From Rhododendron vialii (lineage: Eukaryota > Streptophyta > Magnoliopsida > Ericales > Ericaceae): a DNA stretch of 64,000 bases. The translations under genes and the position numbers were made by a program. Location: positions 9,142,501 to 9,206,500 of the forward strand of contig NC_080559.1 in NCBI RefSeq assembly GCF_030253575.1, written 5' to 3'. Positions 33,637 through 44,793 of the stretch are shown piece by piece. The notes beneath the pieces are model-generated. The model ran no database searches. It was not told where the DNA came from and saw only the letters and a program-made list of their open reading frames with translations. Numbering within the stretch: position 1 is the first letter of the stretch; the number at the start of each line of letters is the position of its first letter.

Positions 33637-34064
33637 GGGCGTGTTTGATAGGAGGTTTGGAGGGGAGGATTGGATTAATAATCCCATGGGGTTGTTAATA
33701 CCTTGTTTGGTTAGGTTTTTGTAGGGGGGATTAGTTATCCCATGGGATTGTTAATCCCCCAAAATGGGGGTATTAGCAATACCATGGGGGGGGTGTTACT
33801 AATAATCCCATCCCCATGGGATTGAGCAATACATGCTTAAAAACCCACTTCAATCCCAATCCCAATCCTAATCCTAGCCAAAACAAACATGTTATTTACA
33901 ATCCCTTCCCATTCTCAATCGAATCCCAATCCTAATCCCGTGCAAAACAAACATGAATAAATAATTCATCTCCTCATTAATAATCCCACCTCATTCTCAA
34001 TCCCAATCCTAATCCCATATCATTACGAATCCCCTCAAAACGAAATCTGCAATCAAACACGCCC
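33637..34064. mobile_element. Harbinger-like MITE in intron 2 of copy D
   Basis: 428 bp, ends GGGCGTGTTTGAT and ATCAAACACGCCC, flanked by the 3-bp duplication TCA (33634-33636 and 34065-34067). The interior has repeated 'aatcccat' motifs in both orientations. No transposase. Confidence 0.8.
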
Positions 34065-34310
34065 TCAATACCTTAATTTTTTACTGTTTCGTCATCCATG
34101 TTTTTCATCTTTAGTGATTTTTTGTCAAATTTTTTACTTCTTTTTACTTTTTGGATGTACATAGCGTATCTTTATTCAAAAAATAAAAGAGTTTATTAAA
34201 ATGTTAAAAAAATTTACTAAAGACAAAAAAATACGCAAACCTATAAAACTTTTTTATCTCAAAACTGCAAATCAAACACAATGTAAACACTCAACAAGAT
34301 GATCTTTATT

Positions 34311-34526
34311 AACCCCAAGGGGTTGGGCAAATGGTTTTGACGTGGATTTAGGTGTTTGCTCAATTCTAAGGTTTCAGTGTTGATTCTCTTTGCCAACAAC
34401 TCTTGGGACCATGGGTCACCTCACTCCCAAGCGTTAGCATGTGAAACGGCTGAGGAATGGACTGTAGAGATTAGTCCGAGGTACGTGCAAGCTGATCCGA
34501 AATACCCTACATTACTATAAAAAAAA
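34311..34526 (+). mobile_element. tRNA-derived SINE in intron 2 of copy D
   Basis: A diverged relative of the SINE at 456-676. It begins 'ggggttgggcaaatggtttt' (box A-like), has a decayed box B ('gtgttgattctc'), and ends in an A run (34519-34526). The flanking duplication is 'atctttatt' at 34302-34310 and 34527-34535. Confidence 0.7.
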
Positions 34527-34839
34527 ATCTTTATTTTTTCTCCAACTCTTTCTTCTCTACTTTCCATCACATCATTATCACTCGTTTACATTGGTATTTA
34601 TAGCCTCCTAGTGTTACGAATCTAGCCAAGTATATGAATCTCTACATTCATGACCATTCATCTACGTATATATGAATACTTCAACTAGACTCTTCAATTA
34701 CATACATGAACAACATCATTCATGTATCGCGTGTCTACACAATTCTTTACAATTCACAAATTCTTAAAATCAAGTTTACTTTTCCAGCAAAATTAGTTTT
34801 TGAGGTTTCATAACAAAACTAATGACAAAAATATAAACT

Positions 34840-35215
34840 CCCTCTATACGTCCAATTTGATAATGTATTACGAAAAGACGTGTAATTAATATTTTGGATA
34901 AAAAAATCAAGCACCGCCATTCATAGTTTTTTAATATGTTCGCACTATATTAAAGAATTAATCAAGATATTTTGGTGCGAAGAAACTCAAAAAATTATGT
35001 GCAGAAGAACTTTATTTTTTGATCCAAAAATAGCCCTTATCGATAAAAAATTACAAATTTTTAGTATAAAAGTAACGATATAAAATAAAATGTAGCATGA
35101 ATGATCGGTCCTACAAATAATTTTTTATGAAGTGATTCAATATGAACCACATAAATATGTGCCTATGGTACACACCTTAAAGAGGCGTGTATTGAAGATT
35201 TTTCCAATTATAGTG
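34840..35215. repeat. Repeat remnant in intron 2 of copy D
   Basis: 35040-35215 is the reverse-complement relative of the foldback element at 58214-58464 ('ggtacacaccttaaagaggcgtgtattgaag'). The left part begins with 'ctccctctatacgtcc', a Stowaway-like end without a clear partner. Confidence 0.45.
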
Positions 35216-35938
35216 GACTATCATTTTGAGACGGATGAGACACTAATTTGTGTATAACTAGTACTTATTCTTCCATTCCGCTAAGATAAATGAGTAGTTA
35301 TTTTTTAAATAAAATAACAACCTTCGGCCTAATAACTTCCATTACCTGAAGAGCATCTCCAATGTTAATAATCAACGACCCAGGGACGGGCTTAACATCC
35401 ACCCACTCTCCACCATGCTTCACTTGCAACCCAACCACTTGATTCTCCAACAATACCGTCAATACCCCTGGATCCGTGTGGTGGTTAAGCCCCAGCGTCA
35501 AATCCGGCTGAGGGCAAAACGGGTAGTACACCCCCGCAATTGTCTTGGTGAACAAAAGCCCCGCCTCCCTCAGCTTTCCCGCCGCCACTCCCAGCCCTTC
35601 CGACAACAGCTCCGCAACCGTCTCCGCCACCATCGTGGCCTCATTATCCCAGGCCACGATCTCCGACCGACACACATCCGGGATCTGGTCGACGTCAGCT
35701 GGCTCCGGCGACATCCACACGTGGACGAAGTCGTGCCAGCTGGCGGCCTTCGACCGGAATAAGTCGTTGTTGGTTGCGTACATTACGCCGCTCTGCTCTG
35801 TCCGGACGTAGTGCTTTGCTTTCAGCTCTTGGGGTTGCTCGTGGAATGATTTGCTGGATTCTATTGTCTTGTTGAGAACTGAAAAGGAAAAAATCAATGA
35901 AACAGTTATGTGTGTAAGGGGGTGTGGCGGTGGGAATG

Positions 35939-36150
35939 AGAGATGCTATCAAGCACGGGGTGGTTGGCAGTGGTGCCTAGCGGCCGATTCAGCCGCTTAT
36001 CTTGGCATGAACGGCTTTAATCTAATCTAACTGGATAAAGATTCGAGCCGTCCGTTTCTCGAATTAATATTCGAGCCGTCGATTGACGAGATAAACGACC
36101 GGATTAACCACTCGACACTGCTGCCAAGCGGGGTGCTTGGCAGCATCTCC
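35939..36150. repeat. Foldback MITE in intron 1 of copy D
   Basis: Ends AGATGCTATCAAGCACGGGG and (reverse complement) AGATGCTGCCAAGCACCCCG, with inner arms around 'gagccgtccgtttctc' and 'gagccgtcgattgacgag'. No coding capacity. Confidence 0.65.
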
Positions 36151-36837
36151 GAGTCTGAGGTGGGTGTGGCACCTGGGGAATCAATAGGCACGTTGTCAAA
36201 CCTTGTATATGTGTGTCATGCTTTCTTTTCTTGCGTACGTTTTCATTCAATTTAATTTTCTCATGCATTACGAGGATAAAAATAAATAAAATCTGTAAAA
36301 TAAGAGAAGAAAAGGCATTGAGAGAGTCTCAAAGAATACGCAATACGCTCCTACTACTGCTACTCACCCACATAACCAAAACTCAATTCTGCTTTTCTCA
36401 ACTATCTACTGATTTTTAATCGAACTTACCCGAAACGGGTACGCCGTGGTTGATCACTTGGAAGAAACCCCAGTTCTTGGCGGCTTCTCGGAGCTCGTCC
36501 ACTATCCTTGGCCGGTGATCAGGGGAGTTCATTCGAGAAAGATCAATGAGGGGAATTCCGGCATGATCTTCCGAACAAGGCTTCAGAGTAGAGCGAACTT
36601 CCGGCATCTGTACGAAGAATTTAGGGACCGTTGTGATGCCGGAATCGGTGAGACCTTTCACACCCATTTTGGTTTCGTCAAATTCTTTCACTTCCTTCAT
36701 GCGATTGTATTCGGCTGATGAACTCACGGCTGCCATTTCTCTCCGACGGTTTGTAAGTAGTGGTGCTGGGGATCTACTCAGTTGTATTTCATAGGAGTGT
36801 TACAGATATAGGTAGATGTGAAAATCTATTTAACGAG

Positions 36838-37066
36838 GGTTCCGTGAATAGTTGTTTACGGACATGAGTCGCAACCGTCCAAGAATGTTTTGGACGGTCC
36901 GGATTTGGATTAAATTTTTCCAAGAAAGAATTAAATTATTCCCCGAAAAAGTTTCATTTAAATCCAGACCGTCTAATTAAGCTGAAATGGATGACCGAGA
37001 TTACGCGACTCCGTGAATAAAAATAAGAGATTCATGGAGTCTCCGTGAATAAGCCAACCTCTAGGT
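36838..37066. repeat. Palindromic MITE upstream of copy D
   Basis: Inverted blocks 'ccgtgaatag'/'ctccgtgaataagcc' at the ends and 'gacggtccggatttggatt' against 'aaatccagaccgtc' inside. It lies about 100 bp upstream of the start codon, so it may affect the promoter. Confidence 0.5.
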
Positions 37067-37126
37067 AGATATATACATGTAGAGAAAATATGTTCCTTTT
37101 CTAGACGGGGGAGAGTGAGTGGAAAC

Positions 37127-37529
37127 CGAGGGCAGTTCTAGGATTTTGACGGTCGGCTTGATAGACCTCTATTTTTTATCCGAACGTATATTTATTAGTA
37201 TATTATAGAGTTTTTGCTTTTTAATACATTATATTTATACATTAAAATAATTCTAATCTAATGAAATTAAAGTATATCAATCATTTTATTTTTTTCTTTA
37301 GACTACTTCAATAATCCCGTTCTTTATTTTTTATTTTTATGAAAGTAATTGAGAAATAAAAATATAAAATAACTGGTTTTTTATCAAATCAAACCAAAAA
37401 AATTAGGATTATAAGTAGTTATATATATACGAATAATTATCAATAATATTCAAAATCAAGTATATGCAAAATAGAAATTTTAAAACTCGGGGACTCGGCT
37501 CCCCGAACTCCAACATAGCTCCGCCCCCG
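37127..37529. mobile_element. Non-autonomous hAT element
   Basis: 403 bp, ends CGAGGGCAGTTCTAGG and (reverse complement) CGGGGGCGGAGCTATG. Perfect 8-bp duplication 'gtggaaac' at 37119-37126 and 37530-37537. The element at 40158-40518 is a reverse-orientation relative (shared 'aataattattcgtgtat'-like core). Confidence 0.85.
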
Positions 37530-37746
37530 GTGGAAACATCTCTTCGTGTCAAAATAGTTGGGTCAAAAATTACTTTTTAACTAGCCTCCACGTGTTTTGT
37601 TTTTTTTTTCCAAGGAATATCAACTTGCTTTAGAAGACGTATGAGATTTGACAAAGCCATAGTTGGAGTCAAATTTGGCACACAAAATGACTCCTCTTTT
37701 TTTTTACAGCAAAGAAATTTTTGCGTGTCGTACTGCCTAACTATAA

Positions 37747-37984
37747 GGCTGCGTTCTTTTGGCCTTAACTTAAATTTGAAAATTTTGTCTATATTTGGAT
37801 TTTTTTTTCATTTTTTAGTTTTGCGCCAAATTTTTTGAGTTATTAATTCGTCTCGACGAGAGTAATCAGAAAAGTAAAATTTTGGCACCAAGTATTTTTT
37901 TGCGCTAAAAAGTGAACCAAATTTCAAAAAAAGACAATTTTCAGATTTAAATTAAATTTTAATTAAGTCCAAAAGAAAGAAGCC
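37747..37984. mobile_element. Harbinger/Tourist-like MITE
   Basis: 238 bp with imperfect inverted ends (GGCTGCGTTCTTTTGGCCTTAA and, reversed, GGCTTCTTTCTTTTGGACTTAA) and the 3-bp duplication TAA (37744-37746 and 37985-37987). Confidence 0.75.
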
Positions 37985-37989
37985 TAAGT

Positions 37990-38427
37990 AGTCTTTGTTT
38001 CTATTTTGTAGGTTTGAACTTTTTGTCATAGGCTCAACCATGACCACTGGATATCTATATATAGAAGCCCGGTGACCATCCCATACAAAACTGGTGCACG
38101 TTAATTGAGCAAAAATTAAAAAAAAAAAAAAAACCATTTCCTTTGTGTAAACAATACGTACTGGTTGTTGTATGCGCAAAATTGATTTGGACACCCGAGT
38201 TATAGAAAAAAAATATGGTATTTTAAGTCATGGGCGGGGGCCGGGGAGGCATGTAGGTATAAGTTGAGTCACTAGACCATACTCACGTTGATTTCTCACA
38301 AGAACGCATACAAGTTTGCAATCGATTTTGGATATTTTGACCTCCAAAAAAATCTGTAAATTTGCTCAACTTGTTACAAATGCATAGAAAACTAATGCAT
38401 TCTCTTCCTTTTGAGAGTGGATATATA
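37990..38427. other. Intergenic, nothing recognised
   Basis: AT-rich sequence without an open frame resembling a known protein and without a clear repeat. Confidence 0.5.
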
Positions 38428-38444
38428 ATATTATGAATGAAGTT

Positions 38445-38578
38445 TTTTTTTTTTCTCAGTGAAAGCTAGTATTGTTACTATAGTTAGATTAGCATCCTTA
38501 CAAGAGTCGAACTCCTGACTTTCTTACTCTTACCATCTAAGTGCACCCCCAATGCTGTAGGGCTAAAGACTTCTTCGC
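38445..38578 (-). mobile_element. SINE, 134 bp
   Basis: Minus-strand SINE with box B-like 'ggagttcgactct' and a poly-A tail (T-rich at 38445-38455 on plus). Target duplication of 17 bp with one mismatch: 38428-38444 and 38579-38595 (atattatSaatgaagtt). Small size and long duplication are typical of plant SINEs. Confidence 0.8.
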
Positions 38579-38756
38579 ATATTATCAATGAAGTTATCAT
38601 GCATTGATTTCAAAATATAATAGGTATTTGGGACAAATTATATTAACCTCTTAATATAGTTATTTTTTAGATTAGTAAATAGAAAAAATATCTTGGGCGT
38701 GATTTATTGATTTTCATCCCACTAACCAAAATTTCAGGCGGAAAATTCTACCACCA

Positions 38757-40148
38757 CAAACATACACACCAATACTTCACACTCACAATATTGATTTGTG
38801 AATCCCACACACATCAGGGGCAGAATCAGAAATCAATTCTTATACAACCACAATTCCTTAATTACAAAAACGCTTAACACATTCATATTCATATGGAATC
38901 CATACACACTGGATCCCATATGAATGCGAGTGTGTTTGTGAAAGCGTTTTTGTAAGTATTTGCGGTTGTAGAAGAATTGATTTCTGACTCTGCCCCTGAT
39001 TATATACACTGTTATGCCAAGAGAGTCACACGATTTCTACAAAACAAGCGGAACAAATTATTCATCCTCAACAAAACTGATAGTAGTACAATAGCAACAT
39101 TCTCCCATTCAATAGTGGAGAGAGGACGAATCCCATTAAAAGTCATGAATCATGTTTTAAGGCCACTTTTCAACTAAATTTTTTTCACTATAACTTTTTG
39201 CCTTTAGTTAACGGTGTGTTTGTTATGCCGCAAACATGACCGGATATATATAACACATGGCCATATTCGGTTTGAGACTTGAGGAAATTTTTTGGGGTAA
39301 TAATCGGAGAGAAAATTTATTGGGGACCGTATCCAGAAAGAAAAAGTTGGGTCTAGAGTCCCAAAACGAACATGGACATAGTTTCCAGATATGAAAATCC
39401 AGCCCAACTCATATCCGAAGGGTTTTTTTTTTTTTTTATCCCTTCGCAGTCCCCCCCAATATGTGTCCGAAGAATCTTCTCATCTAAACAAACTCCTGGG
39501 TATGCCATAAAATTAAATGGAAATTAAAGTAAATTTGCAAGTGGTTTATAGAGATGGCCATGTGCTTCAATTCCTTTAGCCATCTCATAATCATAAAGAG
39601 TAATTATTCAGTGTTCCTGGGCATTGTCAAGCGATGTCCCAACTCACGCTCCATTACACAAATGTGTGGTGGAAAGAATATATGGTTGGAGCACCACGAG
39701 ATAATGTCTCTGAGACAATGAAAGATTTTTCTCACATAAACGTGGCCAGGAAAAATTAGCAGGTGATTTTGAAACATGTCTGTGCAGTACATCAATTCAC
39801 GTAGCCTGATTGGGCTACATGATTTGATGAATGATGGTGTGTGCTCGATCAGTGGGTATTGGGCCTGGCAGTAATTTGAGACCTTTGGTTGCTTAATTTG
39901 ACTTGCAGCAACAATGGTGGATAGAGATTCATTATCATTTGGTTGGATTATTGGTCAAAAAGACAAGATTAGGCTTATTAGGATGGTGGTGGAATTTCAA
40001 CAAGCATGGGTGAAAATGACTGGTTGGAGTGCAGAATATTTGGACAGGGGTGGTGGTTGTTCAGTTCATCTATGATTCATTTCGTTTTTCAAACTAGTGA
40101 GTTATAATTTACTTAATTTGGTGAAGGTTGAAAATTAGAAGAAGATGA
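38757..40148. other. Start of duplicated unit 2, non-coding
   Basis: 38757-39180 matches 1-455, and 39180-40148 matches unit 1 with the LINE, hAT and MITE insertions removed. No gene. It gives the empty-site sequence for the insertions at 456, 934 and 2580. Confidence 0.65.
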
Positions 40149-40157
40149 CAAGGGTGC

Positions 40158-40518
40158 AAGGGGGGAGGTATGTAGGGGTCCGGCTCTCCGAGTGTTCGAA
40201 TTTTTAAAATTTTTATTTTATATATATTTGATTTTAAATATTATTAATAATTATTCGTGTATAGTTACTTATAATCTTAATAATTTTGCTTCGATTTGAT
40301 AAAAAATTGGTTATTTTACATTATCATTTCTCAATTTCTTTCATAAATAAAAAAATAAGCACGTGACAGTTGAATTAATAGCCTAAAGAATCAATTTAAT
40401 GTACAAATGTAATGAATTGAAAAGTAAAAATTTTATGATATAATAATTATACGTTCCGATAAAACATATATGTCTGTTAAGCCGGCCCCCCGGTAACAAA
40501 AGTCTAACTCCATCGCTG
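40158..40518. mobile_element. Non-autonomous hAT element
   Basis: 361 bp flanked by 'caagggtgc' at 40149-40157 and 40519-40527; the unit 1 counterpart (about 3858) is uninterrupted. The ends resemble those of 37127-37529 (GGGGGGAGGTATGTAG and, reversed, GCGATGGAGTTAG). AT-rich, no coding. Confidence 0.75.
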
Positions 40519-40564
40519 CAAGGGTGCCAATCAAGTGTTTGCAGGTTTGGATTCACAATGATTA

Positions 40565-40770
40565 ATCCCTCCGTCCTAATTTGTTTGTTCTAATTTTGAG
40601 ATTCCAACTTATTAAGAAAGCATAATAATTACACTCAAAATGTTTTTAGTTTTCAAAAATACCCTCATTTTTTGAACAATTAATGAGAGTGCACATTTTC
40701 CAATACATGATTTTGTGAAAAATGAAAGGACATTAAAAAAAAATTTCCTAGTCAACTTGTATTTGGACAA
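40565..40770. repeat. Stowaway-like MITE, degraded right end
   Basis: It begins 'ccctccgtcctaatttgttt', the typical Stowaway terminus, and the right side has the partial complement 'ggacaaacaat'. The unit 1 counterpart lacks it. Confidence 0.5.
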
Positions 40771-41984
40771 ACAATATTTATGGCAATGGTGGCACAGGTT
40801 TGGTGGGTCCTAGACAATTATAGATGGTCCAAAACCGGAAATAAAAATGAACCGTAAGCAAACCACACATGACTTCATTCACCGGCTCAACATTCTTTAA
40901 CATCTTCTCACCACCTTTGTCAAATTTCTTGATAAATTTTTTGCCATTTCAAAAAAAAAAAAAATGTTATTGATCGAGTTTGTGTTGTTGTGCTTCCTTC
41001 ATAGTAGTATTTCATTTATGTAATTAGGAAGACATTTTCCTTTTTGACAACCCTTTCGCACTTTGAAATCAACTCTGTCAACTCAAGTCTGTAAGAGCAT
41101 CTCGAGCAGTGTAGCCATAATTCTAGCCATTTACCATAGGATTTCCCTCTTGGCTGGCTAGCCACCAAACATGTCCACCACCCAATAGCCTCAATAAAAA
41201 CCTCAACAAAGTAAAAAAAATAAAAAATCAGATGGGCGCGTGACCAACACGCGCAAGAGTAGATATTACTCTCGCTCAAGCACAGCCTTTTATCGGCGCA
41301 AAAGAGCCCCGGTAACGTAAGTTGCTGACGGGATTGGTGGCGTTGAAATCGTCTCGACAATATCTACAATCCTCTGGGCTCAAAACGATTTTAGGATTAA
41401 GTCGATCCGTTGAAGCCATTGTCGCCAGAAAACGGAGAGAAACCACGGTCTTCGATCTGTCTGATGAAGCGAGCCTCCGTACTTGCTCAAACGAACGAGG
41501 GGCTGGAGTGAGGGGGGAACTGGTGAGTTCGTGGCGAGGCTGCTGGGAACTCAATTTTGATGGTTTTGCTCGAAAATCTGGTCTTATCGGAGGAAATGGC
41601 TACACTGCTGGTGATGCTCAAATATACTGTATATTGAAATGGAACCAATAGTTTTCAAGTTTTGTTTTTGCTTAATTTTACTTGATTGTGCAAAGACATA
41701 GCAAGGATTTTAACTTGATGGTTGATAACGTGTGTGCGCGCGCATTAAAAAAGACACTGATAAGATGGATCACAATAGGACTATTTATGGGCTTTAAGAA
41801 TATTGGAATAACATTACAGTAAACAATGCTCACATATCATGTCAAAAAAAAAAAAAACAATGATCACACACCTCTTGACTAATTCCAGAGAGACTAATTT
41901 TAATGTCCACCGGTGAGGACTCAATTAAATACACACGTATATAGAGAGAGTTGATATCGGTTACTAGTAGTACTACTAATTAAC
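40771..41984. other. Intergenic 3' flank of the intact dioxygenase
   Basis: Partly homologous to unit 1. Positions 41095-41640 include a segment absent from unit 1 with 'gagcatctcgagcagtg', a MITE-like end. Open frames here are not recognisable. Confidence 0.5.
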
Positions 41985-44370
41985 TCAAAGTTTGATTTTA
42001 TCAACAAGAGACTTGCTATCCAATCCCTTGCTATAGAAATTTTCATAGAACTCCTGCATCGTGAAATCCCGGTAGATAGCTGGTTTTTCAGGACTCAGTA
42101 ACTCCAGCAAGGGTCCGTAGTATCCAGATCCTTTCCACTTGCAAAGATTGAAGAATATGACAATGGAAATTCTTGGTTCCGGATTAGAGTTAGCTAACAC
42201 TCGGTGTTCCACACTTTTGTACTCGCCGTTAGAGACTATCTGTAGAAAATTACCATAGATTAAAGCATTACTTAAAAGCGTTATACCAATTTATTAAATT
42301 CTTAATTTATATGTGATTTTTGCTACAAAACACTGATAGAATTTAAGTTACTCAATTACAAACACCCTAAAAAAAAAAATTTTTTTGGAGCCAGGACGGT
42401 TTATACGCACACGATGGCAAATACCTGTAGCACATTTCCATAAGCTTTTTCTATGTGATTTTTGAACCCGGAGATGGTGTTGTGTGGGTGGTATGTGTAC
42501 AACAGCACTATACTATACAACATTCGAGCCGTCCGTTTGGCAATTCAATGGATCAATATCTCATCTCTGTCTTCTGAGCATTTGAGCTGTTCATTATCGA
42601 AATGAAATCTAAATCATTGAATTGCCGAACGGACGACTAGGATGGTGCACAGCACGGCCAATTCATGAGTTTTGTACCTATGTTTTTTCAAACAAAAAAT
42701 TGTGTTACCTGGAGGAAATCTCCAACGTTGATTATCAACGCCCCCTCCAAAGGCTTGACATCCACCCACTCCCCACCGTGCTTAACCTGCAGCCCCTGCA
42801 CCTGATTCTGCAACAAAACCGTCACAACCCCAGGATCCGTATGCGACGTAATCCCCACCGTCAGATCTGGCTGGGGACAGTACGGATAGCAGTGGCCCAC
42901 AAGAACCCTGGCGCCTGAAAAACTCAACTCTTTGAATTTTCCAGCTTCCAGACCTAACCCCTCGGACAAGAGCCCCATCACGCTCTCGGCCACCTCCGTC
43001 GCGTGCCGGTCCCACTCCGCCACCTCCCTCCGGCACGCGGCCGGGATGTCCTCCGCCGGAGCCGGCTCCGGCGACATCCATACTTGCAGCGAGTCGTGCC
43101 AGCACGCCGCCTTGGCTCTGTACAAGTCGTTGTTGCTCGCGTACATGACGCCGCGTCCTTCCTCTCGTACGTAGTATTTTGATTTCTCCTCGGTTGGTTG
43201 TTCGTGAAACGCTTTGATGGCGGCGATCGTTTCATCGAGTGCCTGTTAAGAACAACTTTGTAATATCTTCAACACAAAAAATTGGGAATAGACCCATATC
43301 TTGCCTAGCCCGGCCACGGTGACTAGCACACGTCATTTTATGGGTATTTTGGTCATTTTTCAGCCGTTTCCCAAAGGACCTGTCAAACGACTAAACAGAT
43401 GTCGTTTGGCATGCCCACGACGTACCAAGGAATGCAATAGTATTTGACCAAAGATTTTCAGATATAAAGCACGTCGATAAAACTACGAAGATTTTCAGAT
43501 ACAAAGCACGTTGATAAGACTATGAAATCGACCCATGTTTTGCAACAAAAGTATTTAGAAAATAAATATGGCTTATGTTGAGGACTATGAAATAGTAACT
43601 GTCCCAAAGTATTTTCAGTAGCTCAAATTTGTCAATACTCTCTTATCCGTAAGTTACTATTCTCACAGACTAAACTTTTATTGTCAAGATGAATTATCGA
43701 GATTTAACTACAAGTGCTTCTGCGGTGTTAGACTACAGATGTGTCGGGTCCTTAAAAAATTACTACTCCATCCGTTCCAAAATGAGTGACCTTTTTGGGA
43801 CTCCTTGACATTTTAAAATGCTTATATCTTTCGATTTATGAAGTTTTATGTGATTTTGAAAACTTTGTTTAGTAGAACTAATTAAAATCTATCAAATAAG
43901 ATCTATATTGTATATTTTTTAACATTTATATTGAAAGATATAAGCAATTAAAAATATCACGCTTTTTTGAAAATGTCACTCATTTTGAAACGGGGAGTAC
44001 TAATTAACAAACCAGGAACGGCCAGAGAATATATATAATAGCTCTGCTTTCACCAAAAAAAAAAAATTGCAAACAATACCGAGACGGGCACGCCATGGTT
44101 GATCACTTGGAAAAACCCCCATGTTTTCGCAGCATCTCGGATTTGCTCCACAATCTTTACCCGATTAGTATCGGACTCCATGTTAGAGAGATCAATAACG
44201 GGTATTCCAGTGAATGTCGACGAGGATTTGAGACCGGAAAGAGTTTCCGGTGGGTGTACGAAGAACTTAGGGATGGTGGTGATGCCGGAGTCGGACAGAC
44301 CTTTGACACCCATCTTTGATTCATCGAACTCCTTGACTTCCTTCATCCGGTCATAGCCGGCGGCTGCCAT
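41985..44370 (-). CDS. 2-oxoglutarate/Fe(II)-dependent dioxygenase, ACC-oxidase-homolog family (copy C, intact)
   Basis: Three exons on the minus strand: 44080-44370, 42709-43242 and 41985-42239. GT-AG junctions and phases agree and give 359 aa, the usual family length. The N-terminal DIOX_N part ends with 'WGFFQVINHGVPVS'. The jelly-roll domain has the iron ligands HxD in 'GITSHTDPGVVTVLLQNQ' and the distal His in 'SVEHRVLAN'; the 2-oxoglutarate-binding RxS is in 'EPRISI'. The family acts in the cytosol on small specialised metabolites (hydroxylation or demethylation). It includes deacetoxyvindoline 4-hydroxylase and the ACC-oxidase homologs; these are not ethylene-forming enzymes. The substrate cannot be read from sequence. 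A TATA box (TATATAAAC on minus, 44413-44421) lies about 45 bp upstream of the ATG. It is the only undamaged copy among five related loci here. Confidence 0.92.
42475..42660. repeat. Small palindromic MITE in intron 2 of copy C
   Basis: Orthologous to the element at 6201-6377. Contains 'gagccgtccgtttggcaatt' and its complement 'aattgccgaacggac'. Inserted before the unit duplication. Confidence 0.6.
43766..43997. mobile_element. Stowaway MITE in intron 1 of copy C
   Basis: 232 bp, ends CTCCATCCGTTCCAAAATGAG and its near-complement, flanked by TA (43764-43765 and 43998-43999). Copy A keeps the empty site 'attactactaatt' near 8782. Tc1/mariner-type, non-autonomous. Confidence 0.9.
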
Positions 44371-44412
44371 TTGCTTCCTCTGTATGAAGTTGTGATTATA
44401 CGTTGAGTAGAT

Positions 44413-44421
44413 GTTTATATA
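44413..44421 (-). promoter_or_regulatory. TATA box of the intact dioxygenase gene
   Basis: Minus-strand TATATAAAC about 45 bp before the start codon at 44370. The corresponding site of pseudogene copy A (10933-10938) is also TATAAA-like. Confidence 0.6.
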
Positions 44422-44558
44422 CATGCGCCCCTAACTTTTATCATATGGGGTGACTGTTGTTTGGTAACAAAGGTGGGGTTGAGCGTGTAAAGCTAATCCG
44501 AATAAATGAATTATGGGTTGGTGGCCGAAACAAATGATTTTAGAATTAATACTATTTA

Positions 44559-44793
44559 CTCCCTCTGTTTTCATTCTTTAGTCTCTTTTGGAGTTTGTAA
44601 CACTTTTCAATTAATTATATCTTGCAATCTATAATTTTTTAGGTGATTTTGAAAATATCGTTTAAAAGAGCTTATTGAGATCTATCAAACAAGATCCATA
44701 TTGCATATAAATAGTATAATCAATTAAAAGTTATAATTAGTTTTTTATTTAATTGAGAAAGTATGAGAGACAAAAGAATAAGAACGGATGGAG
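44559..44793. mobile_element. Stowaway MITE upstream of the intact dioxygenase
   Basis: 235 bp with ends CTCCCTCTGTTTTCATTC and (reversed) CTCCATCCGTTCTTATTC, flanked by TA (44557-44558 and 44794-44795). Unit 1 has the empty site near 11092 ('ctatttagata'). It lies about 190 bp upstream of the start codon, within reach of the promoter. Confidence 0.9.

Larger units (their letters stand above)
33115..36736 (-). pseudogene. 2-oxoglutarate/Fe(II) dioxygenase, ACC-oxidase-homolog type, with 7-bp deletion (copy D)
   Basis: Three exons on the minus strand: exon 1 at 36430-36736, exon 2 at 35346-35878 and exon 3 at 33115-33362. Exon 1 starts 'MAAVSSSAEYNRMKEVKEFD'. Exon 2 carries the HxD ligands in 'LGLNHHTDPGVLTVLLENQ'. 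Exon 3 has the distal His ('SVKHRVLANSS'). It is 248 bp, exactly 7 fewer than the 255 bp of the two paralogs. The missing bases fall where paralogs encode 'EPRISI', so the 2-oxoglutarate-binding Arg of RxS is lost and the frame meets TAG at once. Past the gap the other frame is clean to the stop ('DSKSLVEKLMV'). The protein is less similar to copies A and C than those are to each other. Apart from the 7-bp lesion it looks well kept, so the loss is recent or a sequence error. Confidence 0.85.

Noticed and set aside
41322-41651. Plus-strand frame of 109 codons upstream of the dioxygenase 3' end
   Set aside because: No domain recognised, and no matching frame in unit 1; reported only as intergenic.
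42782-43105. Gly-rich minus-strand frame inside dioxygenase exon 2 (and its twin at 6336-6809)
   Set aside because: It is the wrong frame of a GC-rich exon. In pseudogene A it joins the right frame only because of the 13-bp deletion.
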